Made by a program: the position numbers and the translations under genes. From assembly GCA_903838705.1 (NCBI GenBank), contig CAILZL010000010.1:1-64000 (forward strand): a DNA stretch of 64,000 nucleotides. The letters are read 5' to 3'. Positions 1-9,034 of this stretch are shown one piece after another. The notes under the pieces are model-generated. The model was not told the DNA's origin, did no database searches, and saw nothing but the letters and a program-made list of their open reading frames with translations. Within the stretch, counting starts at the first letter, position 1. Each line of letters begins with the position of its first letter. Source of the DNA: an uncultured Pseudomonadota bacterium (GTDB taxonomy: Bacteria; Pseudomonadota; Gammaproteobacteria; Steroidobacterales; Steroidobacteraceae).

Positions 1-78
1 CTGCGGAACCGGCGTACCTGCTTCCGCCTCTTTCAATATCGCCAGAATCTGGCCGTCCGAATACTTCGATGTCTTCAT
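1..78 (-). CDS. IS3-family transposase OrfA, N-terminal 26 residues
   Basis: The reverse strand starts with ATG at 78 after a GAGGAG ribosome binding site. It encodes a peptide beginning MKTSKYSDGQILAILKEAEA, the usual opening of the helix-turn-helix OrfA of IS3-family elements, which binds the element ends. The gene runs off the left edge, so OrfB and the far inverted repeat are not visible. The family call rests on N-terminal similarity only. Confidence 0.75.
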   Translation of the reverse strand, partial: MKTSKYSDGQILAILKEAEAGTPVPQ

Positions 79-126
79 GGGAATCTCCTCTCAAAACATT
101 ACGAGAAAATTCCACTTATGACGTCA
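1..126 (-). mobile_element. IS3-family insertion sequence, left end only (cut by window edge)
   Basis: The first 78 bases encode, on the minus strand, the start of an IS3-type OrfA. About 48 bases of non-coding sequence follow up to roughly position 126. The outer end is placed there because an unrelated protein-coding frame (SGNH-type, plus strand) becomes open just beyond it. The exact terminal inverted repeat cannot be fixed because the other end lies outside the window. Confidence 0.6.
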
Positions 127-127
127 A

Positions 128-556
128 TTATTTTTAGGGGGATTACCAAGCGACCCAAGTACCCTGAAAATGCCATATAACTTCCATGCAATTGATATCG
201 CAAAGACAGGACATTATTTGCCGAACGATCCTGCTAACAAGAGGAACCTATCTTTCTTCATCAAGCTTCTCAATGAAACCAAAGCAGATGGCGTCCAATT
301 GGCTTTGCTGGAGACACCGGAATATTTTGCAACACAGCAAAGCTACCAATCCCAGGAAGAATTTTTCTCCGTAATCAAAGGCTACATAAAGCCTATGGAT
401 CACGTGAGCATCATTCGTCAGTCAAGCTTCAACACAATCAATCCTAGAGACGAAACCCTGTTTTTCGACGGCGGATACGGCAACGAAAATTCGCACCTGA
501 GTTTCGATGGCAGTCAGATCTTTACACGGGAGCTTCTTGGTAAGCTGGGTCACTAA
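128..556 (+). pseudogene. C-terminal remnant of an SGNH/GDSL-type hydrolase-like protein, truncated by the IS
   Basis: The frame is open from just after the IS end. It reads LFLGGLPSDPSTLKMPYN before the first usable ATG at 170, so translatable sequence extends upstream of any normal start. Near the C-terminus a segment with NSHLSFDG resembles the last block of SGNH hydrolases and AlgX/DltD-like proteins, where the catalytic histidine lies. The N-terminal GDS block is absent. The intact gene probably modified a polysaccharide, for example by O-acyl transfer or removal, but this is inferred from the fold and the neighbours. An ATG at 170 could still give a 128-residue product. The gene converges on the SDR at 617. 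Confidence 0.55.
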
Positions 557-616
557 ATCAGTCCTCCATAGCGCAACAATCCCCGCATCAGCTGAAAAAC
601 CCGCATATCAAGGCGA

Positions 617-1648
617 CTAGCGCCAGAAAAACTCTTCGTCGATTTGGTTAGATGACTGCAAGAACTTAAGCTGCTTTAGTCGAGTAAACGCTCGGAACTG
701 ATAGATATCGGCAGGCATCTGAATTCGCTCAAACAGCTCATGCAGCTGCCGAATACCCTCCGACGCCCGGTACTTGCAAACAAAGCCGGGTAGTTCATTA
801 TGAATCCTGTCGAAATTTACCCGATAGCTCCGGTTATCACCGCCGCTTGAACCTACAGAAATCTCGCATCCCGGGAATTCATCAGCCACCATTTTCGCCA
901 GCTCACGCACCCGATAGTTATCAGAGTTCTGCCCAACATTAAATATTTTGCCACGAACAACCATCTCAGGAGCCTGAAGGCTACACAGCACGGCCCTGCA
1001 AATGTCTTCAACATGGGCAACCGGCCGCCACGGACTGCCGTCGCTTAGCATCGCAATTTTTTTAGTTGTCCATGCCAATGCACAGAGATCGTTAATCACA
1101 ATATCGAATCGCATACGGGGTGATGGACCATACGCTGTAGCATTGCGTAGAAAGACTGGAGAAAAACTGTCGCTGGCCATTTTGCCAACATCCTGCTCCA
1201 CTAATACTTTGCACTTGGCATAAGCCGTCTGCGGGTTGGGCGTAGCCGTTTCATCAAGAAACTCTCCTGTGCCAGCGCCATAGACGCTGCATGAAGAAGC
1301 ATAGACAAAACGACGGATGCCCAGATCTCTCGCCAGCTTTGCTATTGCTACAGAACCTTCATGATTAATTTTGTAAGTCACCTCAGGATTATTTTGTCCC
1401 AGAGGATCATTGGACAGCTCCGCCAGATGAACAATAGCCTCGTGACCCGCCAAATCCTCTGCAGTAATCCTTCGCAGATCTTTGTTAATTGTCGACGGAA
1501 TTCTTGGCGTTGACTTCTGGTCTGAATACAACCAGCCATCGCGATATAGCCCTGTGTCAAGCCCTGTTACCTGATGCCCCTCTTTCTGAAGCAGCTCCAC
1601 CAACCTGACACCAATATAACCATCTGATCCAGTAACGAGCACCTTCAT
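617..1648 (-). CDS. NAD-dependent epimerase/dehydratase (extended SDR), nucleotide-sugar modifying
   Basis: A 343-residue extended short-chain dehydrogenase. The N-terminus has the Rossmann motif TGSDGYIG (GxxGxxG) at about residues 6-13. The catalytic serine region is SSCSVYG and the YxxxK pair is in TAYAKCK, so the active site looks complete. It probably acts on a nucleotide-linked sugar in the cytoplasm. The C-methyltransferase gene lies 73 bp upstream on the same strand. Such SDR and C-methyltransferase pairs are known from branched-chain deoxysugar pathways, so a C-methylated sugar for the polysaccharide is a reasonable inference. The substrate cannot be read from the sequence. Confidence 0.85.
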   Translation of the reverse strand: MKVLVTGSDGYIGVRLVELLQKEGHQVTGLDTGLYRDGWLYSDQKSTPRIPSTINKDLRRITAEDLAGHEAIVHLAELSNDPLGQNNPEVTYKINHEGSVAIAKLARDLGIRRFVYASSCSVYGAGTGEFLDETATPNPQTAYAKCKVLVEQDVGKMASDSFSPVFLRNATAYGPSPRMRFDIVINDLCALAWTTKKIAMLSDGSPWRPVAHVEDICRAVLCSLQAPEMVVRGKIFNVGQNSDNYRVRELAKMVADEFPGCEISVGSSGGDNRSYRVNFDRIHNELPGFVCKYRASEGIRQLHELFERIQMPADIYQFRAFTRLKQLKFLQSSNQIDEEFFWR

Positions 1649-1721
1649 TAACAGCTCCTAAGAACAAACCTTTCAAACATGTCACCCGGCTATCCAAAGC
1701 AATAACCCGCCGACAAATCCA

Positions 1722-2993
1722 CTAATCAAGGATCATGGGTACCGGGATAGGTACAATAAATTTACAACCCCATTCACGCACATAAGACATTTGCCCCATG
1801 ATTTCCTCCTTCAAATTCCACGGCAGGATAAGAATATAGTCCGGCTTGGTCTCTTTGATAGTTTCAGGCGCTAGAACCGGTATATGCGTACCAGGGGTAA
1901 AGTTACCCTGCTTGTACGGATTTCTGTCAACCGTGTAGTCAAGGATGTCGGTACGAATTCCGCAATAGTTCAATAGTGTATTCCCCTTGCCGGGCGCTCC
2001 GTAACCGACGATCGTTTTGCCTTGATCCTTCAACTCGTTAATAAGGGCCAGTAATTGCCGCTTCGTAGCTTTAACCTGTTCGCTGAAACTCTGATAGGTA
2101 TCCAGACGGTCAAACCCAAGAGCCAGCTCCCTCGCCAGCAAGGAGCCTACCCGGTCGAAAACTGGTTTGGCAGCGTCCTCCACATGACACCCATAGATGC
2201 GAATTGACCCGCCATGAGTCGGCAACTCATCCACGTCAAAAAGTCTGATGCCATGCTTCGCAAAAACCTTGCTCACGGTAAAGAATGAAAAATAACTAAA
2301 ATGCTCGTGATAAATCGTATCGAACTGATTTTGCTCAATTAGTCGCTGTAGATGTGGGAACTCCATGGTAATAACACCACTTGGTTTCAGCAGCAATTTC
2401 ATCCCCGCAACAAAATCATTCAAATCCGGCACGTGCGCCAAAACATTATTGCCCAGCAACAGATCCGCTTTGCCATATTTATTGGAATTTGCAATTGCCG
2501 TTTTGCAACCGTGGAAACACACTTCGGATCGGATACCACGTTTCTGAGCTTCTTTGGCGATATTGGCAGCTGGCTCAATCCCGAGTACAGGAATACCAGC
2601 AGCGGCAAAGTGCTGCAATAAGTATCCATCGTTGCTGGCTATTTCCATTACCAGGCTTTCGCTTGAGAGCCCGAATCTGTTTCGAATCATCTCAGCGTAA
2701 CGACGAGCATGTTCCACCCAGGAATCAGAGAAGGACGAGAAATATGCGTACTCACTGAAAATATTTTCTGGCGCGACATATTCTTCGAGCTGCACCAAAA
2801 AGCAACCATCACAAACCCAAGCATGCAGGGGATAAAATGGCTCCATATGATTAAGTCGCTCGTACTCAATTTGAGTATTGCAGAAAGGCGACATGCCCAA
2901 ATCAACAAAACTATACCGAAGCGTTGCCCCACAGAACCTGCACCCCGAACTGGCATGTGGCCGCATCATCACATTTCTCGGCGATTCATCCAT
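1722..2993 (-). CDS. SAM-dependent sugar C-methyltransferase (Methyltransf_13/23/14 type)
   Basis: A 423-residue three-part enzyme. An N-terminal zinc-binding segment has CxxC pairs at C18/C21 and C61/C64. A central SAM-binding Rossmann domain has EIASNDGYLL, and YHEHFSYFS follows. The C-terminal domain carries GYGAPGKGNTLLNY. This layout is that of the TylC3-like C-3-methyltransferases acting on dTDP- or CDP-keto-sugars. The ATG at 2993 was chosen because GGTGGAG lies 8 bases upstream; a GTG at 3041 would add 16 residues but has a poorer site. It sits directly upstream of the SDR at 617, and the two probably act together. Confidence 0.85.
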   Translation of the reverse strand: MDESPRNVMMRPHASSGCRFCGATLRYSFVDLGMSPFCNTQIEYERLNHMEPFYPLHAWVCDGCFLVQLEEYVAPENIFSEYAYFSSFSDSWVEHARRYAEMIRNRFGLSSESLVMEIASNDGYLLQHFAAAGIPVLGIEPAANIAKEAQKRGIRSEVCFHGCKTAIANSNKYGKADLLLGNNVLAHVPDLNDFVAGMKLLLKPSGVITMEFPHLQRLIEQNQFDTIYHEHFSYFSFFTVSKVFAKHGIRLFDVDELPTHGGSIRIYGCHVEDAAKPVFDRVGSLLARELALGFDRLDTYQSFSEQVKATKRQLLALINELKDQGKTIVGYGAPGKGNTLLNYCGIRTDILDYTVDRNPYKQGNFTPGTHIPVLAPETIKETKPDYILILPWNLKEEIMGQMSYVREWGCKFIVPIPVPMILD

Positions 2994-3396
2994 CGAAACG
3001 ACTCCACCATATTTTCTGTATACAGTCACCTTTCCAGCCACCCGAGATACTCAACTCAGCACATAGAATATGGCGTTGTACAGAGTTACTGAAAAGACGC
3101 TCCACCAAGCATAGCGATACTCATGTTAACCCGAAAATTTGCTCCACTGTTACCGGGTCCTATACATATCTTGTGCTCAGTCAAGAAATTCCAGTTTCAA
3201 TAACAGCATCCACCAGAAATGCTGGAAAACACAGGCATTGCCATGCTAAAAAGGAGTACAAATTTGCGCAGACAGTAGCGCCCGTGGAGCTTGCTTCAGG
3301 ACAGCCCGGAATCGGGATATCAGAATGAAATTCAATGTGGATCGATGAAATGAATCTTGGCGCCTCCGTGCACATTTTTATCAAACGGATAGCACC
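2994..3396. promoter_or_regulatory. Intergenic region between divergent methyltransferase and glycosyltransferase genes
   Basis: Some 400 bases separate two divergently read genes, so promoters for both directions must lie here. I see no convincing -35/-10 pair, no JUMPStart/ops element and no stable hairpin. Short open frames inside lack ribosome binding sites and family features. Confidence 0.4.
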
Positions 3397-4383
3397 ATGA
3401 GTGCAAAAGTCAGCCTCGGACCCCAGCCGCTGGTCAGCATCCTGACGCCTGTATATAACAATGCCGAAAATCTAGCCGAGTGCATAGAAAGCGTTCTATC
3501 TCAGACCTACTCAAACTGGGAATACACAATTGTCAACAACTGCAGCACTGATGATTCCGGACGCATCGCCCATGAATACGCCGCCAAAGATCCCAGAATA
3601 AAGGTTCTGGACAATACAACTTATCTAGAGGTTTACGTAAACCATAATCATGTATTGCGCCAGGTCTCACCAAACGCAAAATACGTAAAAATGGTTTTCG
3701 GTGATGACTGGATATATCCGCAATGTGTCGAAGAAATGGTGGCTGTTGCGGAAGAGCATCCAAGTGTCGCTTTGGTCGGCGCCTATGGGCTGGAAGGCAA
3801 GGAAGTCAAGTGGGTTGGAATGCAGCATCCAGACACGGAAATTTCAGGTCACGAAGTATGTCGCCGCTATTTTCTCGAAGGAATGAATGTATTCGGCACG
3901 GCAAATTCCCTGTTGTTCCGCGCGGATATTGTGCGCAATCGTGACCCCTTTTATGACGAATCAAACCTGACCGCCGACCGCGAAACTTGTGTTGCGTTAC
4001 TACGGGATCATAACTTTGGCTTCGTGTATCAGGTTCTCACCTACTCTCGCCTGCGCGCCGGATCACTGAATACTGTCGCAGCAAAAATCAATGCCTATAT
4101 TGCCGGAACTATTAATGATCTTCAGCTCCACGGCCGAGCCTTCCTTAGTGAGCAGGAGTTCAATACTTGCTTCAATAAATTACGCTCCGAATACTACAAC
4201 TTCCTCGCTATCAGTATCTTCAAAGGGCGTCGTGACCCCAACTTCTGGAGCTATCACCGCAACAAGCTAATAAAATACGGCGTAGGATTCAGCCGTCGCC
4301 GACTAGCCAAAGCAGCACTGGCGAGGTTTTTCCGAGCCGCACTGAATCCACACGAAACTCTGCAAAAACTGCAAAAAAGCTAG
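3397..4383 (+). CDS. Glycosyltransferase family 2
   Basis: A 328-residue inverting GT-A glycosyltransferase. The N-terminus (PLVSILTPVYNNAENLAE) is the classic GT2 opening, followed by NNCSTDDSG for nucleotide binding and VFGDDWIYPQ with the metal-binding aspartates at about residue 110. There is no transmembrane segment, so it should work at the cytoplasmic face of the inner membrane on a lipid-linked glycan. It is the only plus-strand gene between the methyltransferase and epsE and converges with the Tat-signal gene at 4420. The sugar donor is unknown. Confidence 0.85.
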   Translation: MSAKVSLGPQPLVSILTPVYNNAENLAECIESVLSQTYSNWEYTIVNNCSTDDSGRIAHEYAAKDPRIKVLDNTTYLEVYVNHNHVLRQVSPNAKYVKMVFGDDWIYPQCVEEMVAVAEEHPSVALVGAYGLEGKEVKWVGMQHPDTEISGHEVCRRYFLEGMNVFGTANSLLFRADIVRNRDPFYDESNLTADRETCVALLRDHNFGFVYQVLTYSRLRAGSLNTVAAKINAYIAGTINDLQLHGRAFLSEQEFNTCFNKLRSEYYNFLAISIFKGRRDPNFWSYHRNKLIKYGVGFSRRRLAKAALARFFRAALNPHETLQKLQKS

Positions 4384-4419
4384 CGGATAGGATCAGGACA
4401 AATGCGCCCTGCAATCAGG

Positions 4420-4851
4420 CTAGTCCATTATTCGGCGTGCGAATGGATTGCCGCACGCATGCAAGGGATCGTAGAAACCCAGGTAACGCACGATACGGCT
4501 GGAATCTGCGCCATTGACAAAGAAATCACTGGACAGCAAATAGCTGGAAGCAATACGTTCCTCTCCATGCCGCACGCTCCTTTCAAAAGCGTTTTTCCCA
4601 GTAAACGGCACCGCGGTATAGAGCACGCCAAGCGCGGAAACCGCTCGCAACCGAGCGCCAGAAATCATATTTTTAGCAACCAGATCGCGGGAAAATGCCT
4701 TCAAGCCAGTATCATCCAGCTTCAAATAATCAAGGCGCTTGCGAATCACTAAGCAGATAGCATCTTCTTCACTGCTGTCCAATGCCCGCCAGCCCGCCAC
4801 GCCCGCAACTGCAATCAAACCTGACACCAAAAACGTACGACGCTGCAGCAT
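4420..4851 (-). CDS. Small Tat-signal subunit of a GMC dehydrogenase (gluconate dehydrogenase subunit 3-like)
   Basis: A 143-residue protein starting MLQRRTFLVSG, a twin-arginine signal (RRTFL) followed by a hydrophobic stretch. The rest is a small soluble domain with a conserved-looking C-terminus (YLGFYDPLHACGNPF). The ATG at 4851 follows the GMC stop codon (4854-4856) by 2 bases with AAGGG upstream, so the two are translationally linked. In FAD-dependent glucose, fructose and gluconate dehydrogenases a small Tat-signal subunit carries the flavoprotein across the membrane. Position, size and signal fit that role. No haem CXXCH motif is present. Confidence 0.6.
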   Translation of the reverse strand: MLQRRTFLVSGLIAVAGVAGWRALDSSEEDAICLVIRKRLDYLKLDDTGLKAFSRDLVAKNMISGARLRAVSALGVLYTAVPFTGKNAFERSVRHGEERIASSYLLSSDFFVNGADSSRIVRYLGFYDPLHACGNPFARRIMD

Positions 4852-4853
4852 TG

Positions 4854-6299
4854 TTATACCCTTGCAACAAATAGATGATCCGCCGCCCACAACGACAATG
4901 CAGACACGGTTACAGTAGGATAAGCAGGACTGGCTGTTGGATAGGAACTAGCCCCTAGCACCAGCAGATTGCGCACCTGATGATGAATGAGATGACGATC
5001 AACAATACTTTTGGATGGGTCATTTCCCATCACGACTGTGCCCTGAATATGCGCGGTAGTCCGTCCAATACTTATGCTCTCTATACCTTCAATTGGCAGA
5101 GCCTCACCCAATTTTTCTACCATTTTCGGGATACGATCCATACCTCGCATTGCATAGTCAGAATATCCATTGAATATGGTCTCAGCCATGTTCGGATTTG
5201 CTGCGTAAACACGCACCAAATTATCTTCGCGAGGCAGATCATCAAACATGAATCGCAAGTAAGCGCGCTCATTCCAACGCTTATTTTCCAGACGCAGCGA
5301 AGACCGGCCATACGAGAACGGCGAGTTCCAGGTTTCAATCAGACAGCCTGCATACTCGCGGCGATGCTCCCCTTCGTAAAACAAATAGCCATTGCCAGAA
5401 ATATTACTGCTGCCGTTGTATGACTTAACACCCGCCAGATCGAGACAGACATCAACAGACATCTGCTCATGCAATCGCTTGCCGAGCAACCGATGCCCAA
5501 TGCCAGAACGCAACAAGATATGGGGATTGAAAAGAGCACTGGCCGCCAGCACCACGAGGTCAGCTGCCGCCCGGTCGGTTCGCCCATCCTTCGTATAGAC
5601 AACATCCCTGGCAATTCCGCCACTAGTTTCAACCTTGTCCACTGCTGCACCCAGCAACAGCGACACACGCGGATCTTGATAAAGATGTGCCAAGCCATTC
5701 TGGATAGTGAACTTTGCATCCACAGGACACAAATCGCATATGCCACTAGCGCAGCACACCCCACGTGTGCCCGTAGGTGCACTGGCACGCGCAGTCGGCG
5801 GCTGATACCAACCGTCCGGAAAATGCCTTTTCAGCAACGCATCCGGGTCGGAAAACCGATGAGGGGGTAAGGGAAAAGGCTGAGAACGCGGCATCGGGCT
5901 ATCGACCGGCCCCGAAATAGCCATTACCTGCTCCACTACATTGTAATGAGGCTCGAGATCCTCATAAGCCATTGGCCAATCTTCGCCAACCCCATAACGA
6001 CTCTTGAGCTGAAAATCACCCGGCATCATTCGGGTCGCACCAGCCCACCAACACTTTGAATTACCGCCAAAACCTGGGCTCGTCAGCCACTCTTTTTCCG
6101 GATTATTGTTATAAAAAACCTCTTCTGGACTGATACTTGAAGTGCGGCGATTAGCAAGTTGCCAGGGTTTTTCGTCTCTCTGCCCCCGCTCCAATACAAG
6201 CACTTTGGAATTTTCCGGCGCATGCTCCAGGTAGCGCTTCAGAAAGAAAGCCCCGGCAAACCCGGTTCCAACGATGATGAGGTCGTAACGATTGGTCAT
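4854..6299 (-). CDS. GMC-family FAD dehydrogenase with a probable Fe-S cysteine motif
   Basis: A 481-residue GMC oxidoreductase. The FAD-binding GTGFAG is at residues 11-16, FGGNSKCWWAGATR at 77-90, and the C-terminal active-site region has TAHIQGT (H417) and ASPAYPTVT. C182, C183, C188 and C191 (VCCASGICDLCP) match the cysteine spacing of the 3Fe-4S cluster in FAD-dependent glucose dehydrogenases, which use respiratory acceptors rather than oxygen. There is no signal peptide of its own, consistent with export together with the Tat-signal partner at 4420. The ATG at 6299 was preferred to a TTG at 6320. The substrate is probably a sugar or polysaccharide unit, but this is inferred. Confidence 0.8.
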   Translation of the reverse strand: MTNRYDLIIVGTGFAGAFFLKRYLEHAPENSKVLVLERGQRDEKPWQLANRRTSSISPEEVFYNNNPEKEWLTSPGFGGNSKCWWAGATRMMPGDFQLKSRYGVGEDWPMAYEDLEPHYNVVEQVMAISGPVDSPMPRSQPFPLPPHRFSDPDALLKRHFPDGWYQPPTARASAPTGTRGVCCASGICDLCPVDAKFTIQNGLAHLYQDPRVSLLLGAAVDKVETSGGIARDVVYTKDGRTDRAAADLVVLAASALFNPHILLRSGIGHRLLGKRLHEQMSVDVCLDLAGVKSYNGSSNISGNGYLFYEGEHRREYAGCLIETWNSPFSYGRSSLRLENKRWNERAYLRFMFDDLPREDNLVRVYAANPNMAETIFNGYSDYAMRGMDRIPKMVEKLGEALPIEGIESISIGRTTAHIQGTVVMGNDPSKSIVDRHLIHHQVRNLLVLGASSYPTASPAYPTVTVSALSLWAADHLFVARV

Positions 6300-6695
6300 T
6301 CGTAGCGCTCTAGTAGTCAAATTTCATAGTACACAAACTATACCCAAGTTCAGCAGACAGTCCGTGACCCCCGGCACATTGGCGCCAGTGCTTGTCGAAA
6401 CTCCTTGCCCCGCCAGGCATAGCGCGAAGAGTTTGATCTAATGGCCATGAACCGGGCTGTATTACCCGAATCAAGTGCTTGGGACTTACCGCACAGATCG
6501 ACCTAACCATACCCATTAGAATTGCAATGAGCCGGCACCGTTGGATCTGTGAATCCGCCGAATTTTCTATAGCTTAGAAGGCGCATGCAACAGGATCACC
6601 AAGCTTGCCCGCATCCAAATAGGATATGCTACATTTACCGATAAATGGACTGAGTTGAACCTGAGGCAACATTGCCTGTGATGAGAATAGAGAAA
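6300..6695. promoter_or_regulatory. Divergent intergenic region between the GMC gene and epsE
   Basis: About 380 bases separate the minus-strand GMC operon from the plus-strand epsEFG block, so it should hold promoters for both. TATGCT at 6625-6630 could be a -10 box for epsE, but the TTGCCC upstream is only 14 bases away, so I do not call a promoter. No terminator or operator repeat is evident. A 68-codon minus-strand frame here starts with a non-ATG codon and has no recognisable features. Confidence 0.35.
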
Positions 6696-7589
6696 ATGAA
6701 GAAATTAGCTCACAAGACCACCACCCCGGGTGTAGCTAGCTTGCGAGGTTCATTTACTTGGGCACTTGGACTGATAACTCTGATGCTTTATCACGCATCA
6801 CTATCCCAAACCGCTCCTGCACAATCCCCAACGCTCACACAGATCTACGACAAAAGCGAAACGCCACTACTTCAGCTGGGCGTCGGTGATGAAATCAAGT
6901 TTCAGGTCTATGGCCAGAATGATATGGATACTGTTGTCTCCATTGCAGATGATGGCACGGTCAGGATTCCGCTAGCAGGGGCAGTCAACATCGCTGGACA
7001 ATCACCCACTGAGGCCGCTCACAATCTGGAAAAAGCACTGCGTGATGGAAAATTCCTGGTCAATCCGCAGGTAACCCTCACTGTGACGCAAACCCGTAGC
7101 CAGCGCGTGTCTGTGCTGGGCGAGGTGCGTACACCAGGCCGCTATACGGTCGACTCGCGAACCACTATCTTCGACCTGCTTGCGCAAGCCGGTGGTGTTA
7201 GCCCGGAGGGAGGTGATGTGATCTACCTAATGCGTGCTGACAAGGACGGTACTATCGCCCGCTACCCAATTAACCTGAAGGGTTTTGAGGACAGCAAATT
7301 CAGCCTGCCTACCGAAACGATGAAGTCAGGCGACTCCATTTTCGTGCCCAAAGCCGATCAGTTCTATATTTCCGGCGAAGTAACAACGCCAGGCAAATAC
7401 AGGCTTGAAACCAACATGCCAGTCATTGAAGCCATCGCGCGCGCCGGTGGCATCACATTACGCGGCAGCAGCAATCGTATCGAAATCAAACGCCGACTGG
7501 CCAACGGCAAGATCAAAACACTTTCAGCCAATGGCTCCGACATCGTGGAACCCAACGATGTAATCCGCGTGAAGGAGAGCATATTTTGA
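6696..7589 (+). CDS. epsE: Polysaccharide export protein EpsE (short Wza-like OPX protein)
   Basis: A 297-residue OPX protein. A hydrophobic N-terminal signal is followed by a Poly_export domain (LLQLGVGDEIKFQVYGQ, from about residue 58) and two SLBB folds (SVLGEVRTPGRYTV and YISGEVTTPGKYRL). The signal has no lipobox cysteine, and no long C-terminal amphipathic helix follows the second SLBB, so it is a short OPX protein that probably cannot cross the outer membrane by itself. Starts at TTG 6672 (GAGG 5 bases upstream) and ATG 6681 are also possible. It heads the epsEFG group, and the EpsL barrel at 27688 is a likely partner. Confidence 0.88.
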   Translation: MKKLAHKTTTPGVASLRGSFTWALGLITLMLYHASLSQTAPAQSPTLTQIYDKSETPLLQLGVGDEIKFQVYGQNDMDTVVSIADDGTVRIPLAGAVNIAGQSPTEAAHNLEKALRDGKFLVNPQVTLTVTQTRSQRVSVLGEVRTPGRYTVDSRTTIFDLLAQAGGVSPEGGDVIYLMRADKDGTIARYPINLKGFEDSKFSLPTETMKSGDSIFVPKADQFYISGEVTTPGKYRLETNMPVIEAIARAGGITLRGSSNRIEIKRRLANGKIKTLSANGSDIVEPNDVIRVKESIF

Positions 7590-9034
7590 TTCAGAATCGA
7601 CGAGTACCAGTACTGCAGATCTCCTCACCGGTTGATCTCGAGCCGCCAATGATACCGAGTGCCTATGCGCAGCCGGGTTTGTCGTTAAAGCAAATTTTTG
7701 CGATTTTATGGGCCAACAGAAAGTTGAGCCTGATGATTTCCTGCGTCGTGCTAGTTCTAGCAACAGTTTTCATCAAGCTAATGCCAAAGTCATATGACTC
7801 AACAGCAACATTGATTATGAATTATGAAGTCAATGATCCATTGAGTGGACAGGAGTTTCCGCTCGGCCTGCTCGACAACTATATTGCGACACAAATAGAA
7901 ATCATGCAGAGCCCGGCGGTGCTGATGCCGGTCATTGAGAAAATGAACTTGACCAAGGATCAGGACTATATCGCAGGTTACTCCGGTCTCGGCACATTAG
8001 AGGACTGGGTCAAAGCACAGGTGACCAAACAGCTGACAATCAATCATGCCCCCGGCACGCAGCTGATATACGTCACTGCTGAATACAAAGATGGCAAGCA
8101 TGCTGCCGAACTGGCAAACATGGTTGCTAATACTTATCTTGGACAGCAACAACAGCGTCTGAACAGTCCCGCATCACAACGAGCAAACCGCTATTCCGAG
8201 CAGCTTTCGGAGCTGAAAAACAAGGTTGCCGAAGCGCAACAGGCTGTCACTGAATTTCGGCAACAAACCGGATTGACTGACATAACTGCCAATAACAGCG
8301 ACATCGAAGGCACGCTACTAACAGATCTGGAGCAAAAATATCAAGCTTCCCTGACTGGATTACGAGCTGCCGAGGTCAAGCAAGCTGCAGATCAATCCGT
8401 CAGCACTGAGGCAATCACATCCAACCTGATGCAGGGGTTGAAAAACCAGCTAGCCACAAAAGAAGCTGAGCTGGCTGAAAAGCAAACGTCGCTGGGATCC
8501 AACCACCCGAAAGTTATCGAACTTCAATCGCAAATTGACTCAACACGTAAAGCACTAACCAAAGAAGTTGGAACATTTTCTAGCAATGTCTCCAGCGAAC
8601 TTACCAACGCCCGATCCTTAGCAAGCAAGCTCAGATCGGCTGTAGAGGCACAGCGCGCCAAAGTCGCCACCGTTCGCAAGCAGCAAGATGAAGGTGCCAA
8701 GCTATTCCTGGAGTTGGAGTCCGCTCAAGCAGTGTACAAACGCGCTCTTGATGGATATGACAAAGTCATTGCCGCGGCTGGTGGCGGATACAACAACGTC
8801 AGTCTTTTGAGTAGTGCCGAGGTACCGGTAAAAGCCACCAAACCCAACAAGATCAAATTGCTATTACTCGGTGCAATCGCAGGTATGTTCCTTGGAATTG
8901 CCGCTCCTTTTACTTTTGAGCTCTTGATTCGCCGCCGTGTTCGGTGCCGCGATGATTTGGAGCGAGATCTGACCTTGCCAGTCCTGGCGGAATTCGACAT
9001 GTTTCAGTTACCAAGTACAGAGGCGGCAGGATGA
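7586..9034 (+). CDS. epsF: Wzz-like chain-length co-polymerase EpsF
   Basis: A 482-residue polysaccharide co-polymerase. The first membrane segment is at about residues 46-65 (LMISCVVLVLATVFIKL). A long periplasmic coiled-coil follows, rich in Gln, Glu, Ala and Lys, with the SLGSNHPKVIELQSQI element. The second membrane segment (LLLLGAIAGMFLGIAAP) comes after a Pro-containing stretch. There is no kinase domain; the partner kinase is the next gene. It starts with TTG overlapping the epsE stop (TTGA), with AAGGAGAG 7 bases upstream. It sets chain length together with the Wzy polymerase. Confidence 0.88.
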   Translation: MIQNRRVPVLQISSPVDLEPPMIPSAYAQPGLSLKQIFAILWANRKLSLMISCVVLVLATVFIKLMPKSYDSTATLIMNYEVNDPLSGQEFPLGLLDNYIATQIEIMQSPAVLMPVIEKMNLTKDQDYIAGYSGLGTLEDWVKAQVTKQLTINHAPGTQLIYVTAEYKDGKHAAELANMVANTYLGQQQQRLNSPASQRANRYSEQLSELKNKVAEAQQAVTEFRQQTGLTDITANNSDIEGTLLTDLEQKYQASLTGLRAAEVKQAADQSVSTEAITSNLMQGLKNQLATKEAELAEKQTSLGSNHPKVIELQSQIDSTRKALTKEVGTFSSNVSSELTNARSLASKLRSAVEAQRAKVATVRKQQDEGAKLFLELESAQAVYKRALDGYDKVIAAAGGGYNNVSLLSSAEVPVKATKPNKIKLLLLGAIAGMFLGIAAPFTFELLIRRRVRCRDDLERDLTLPVLAEFDMFQLPSTEAAG

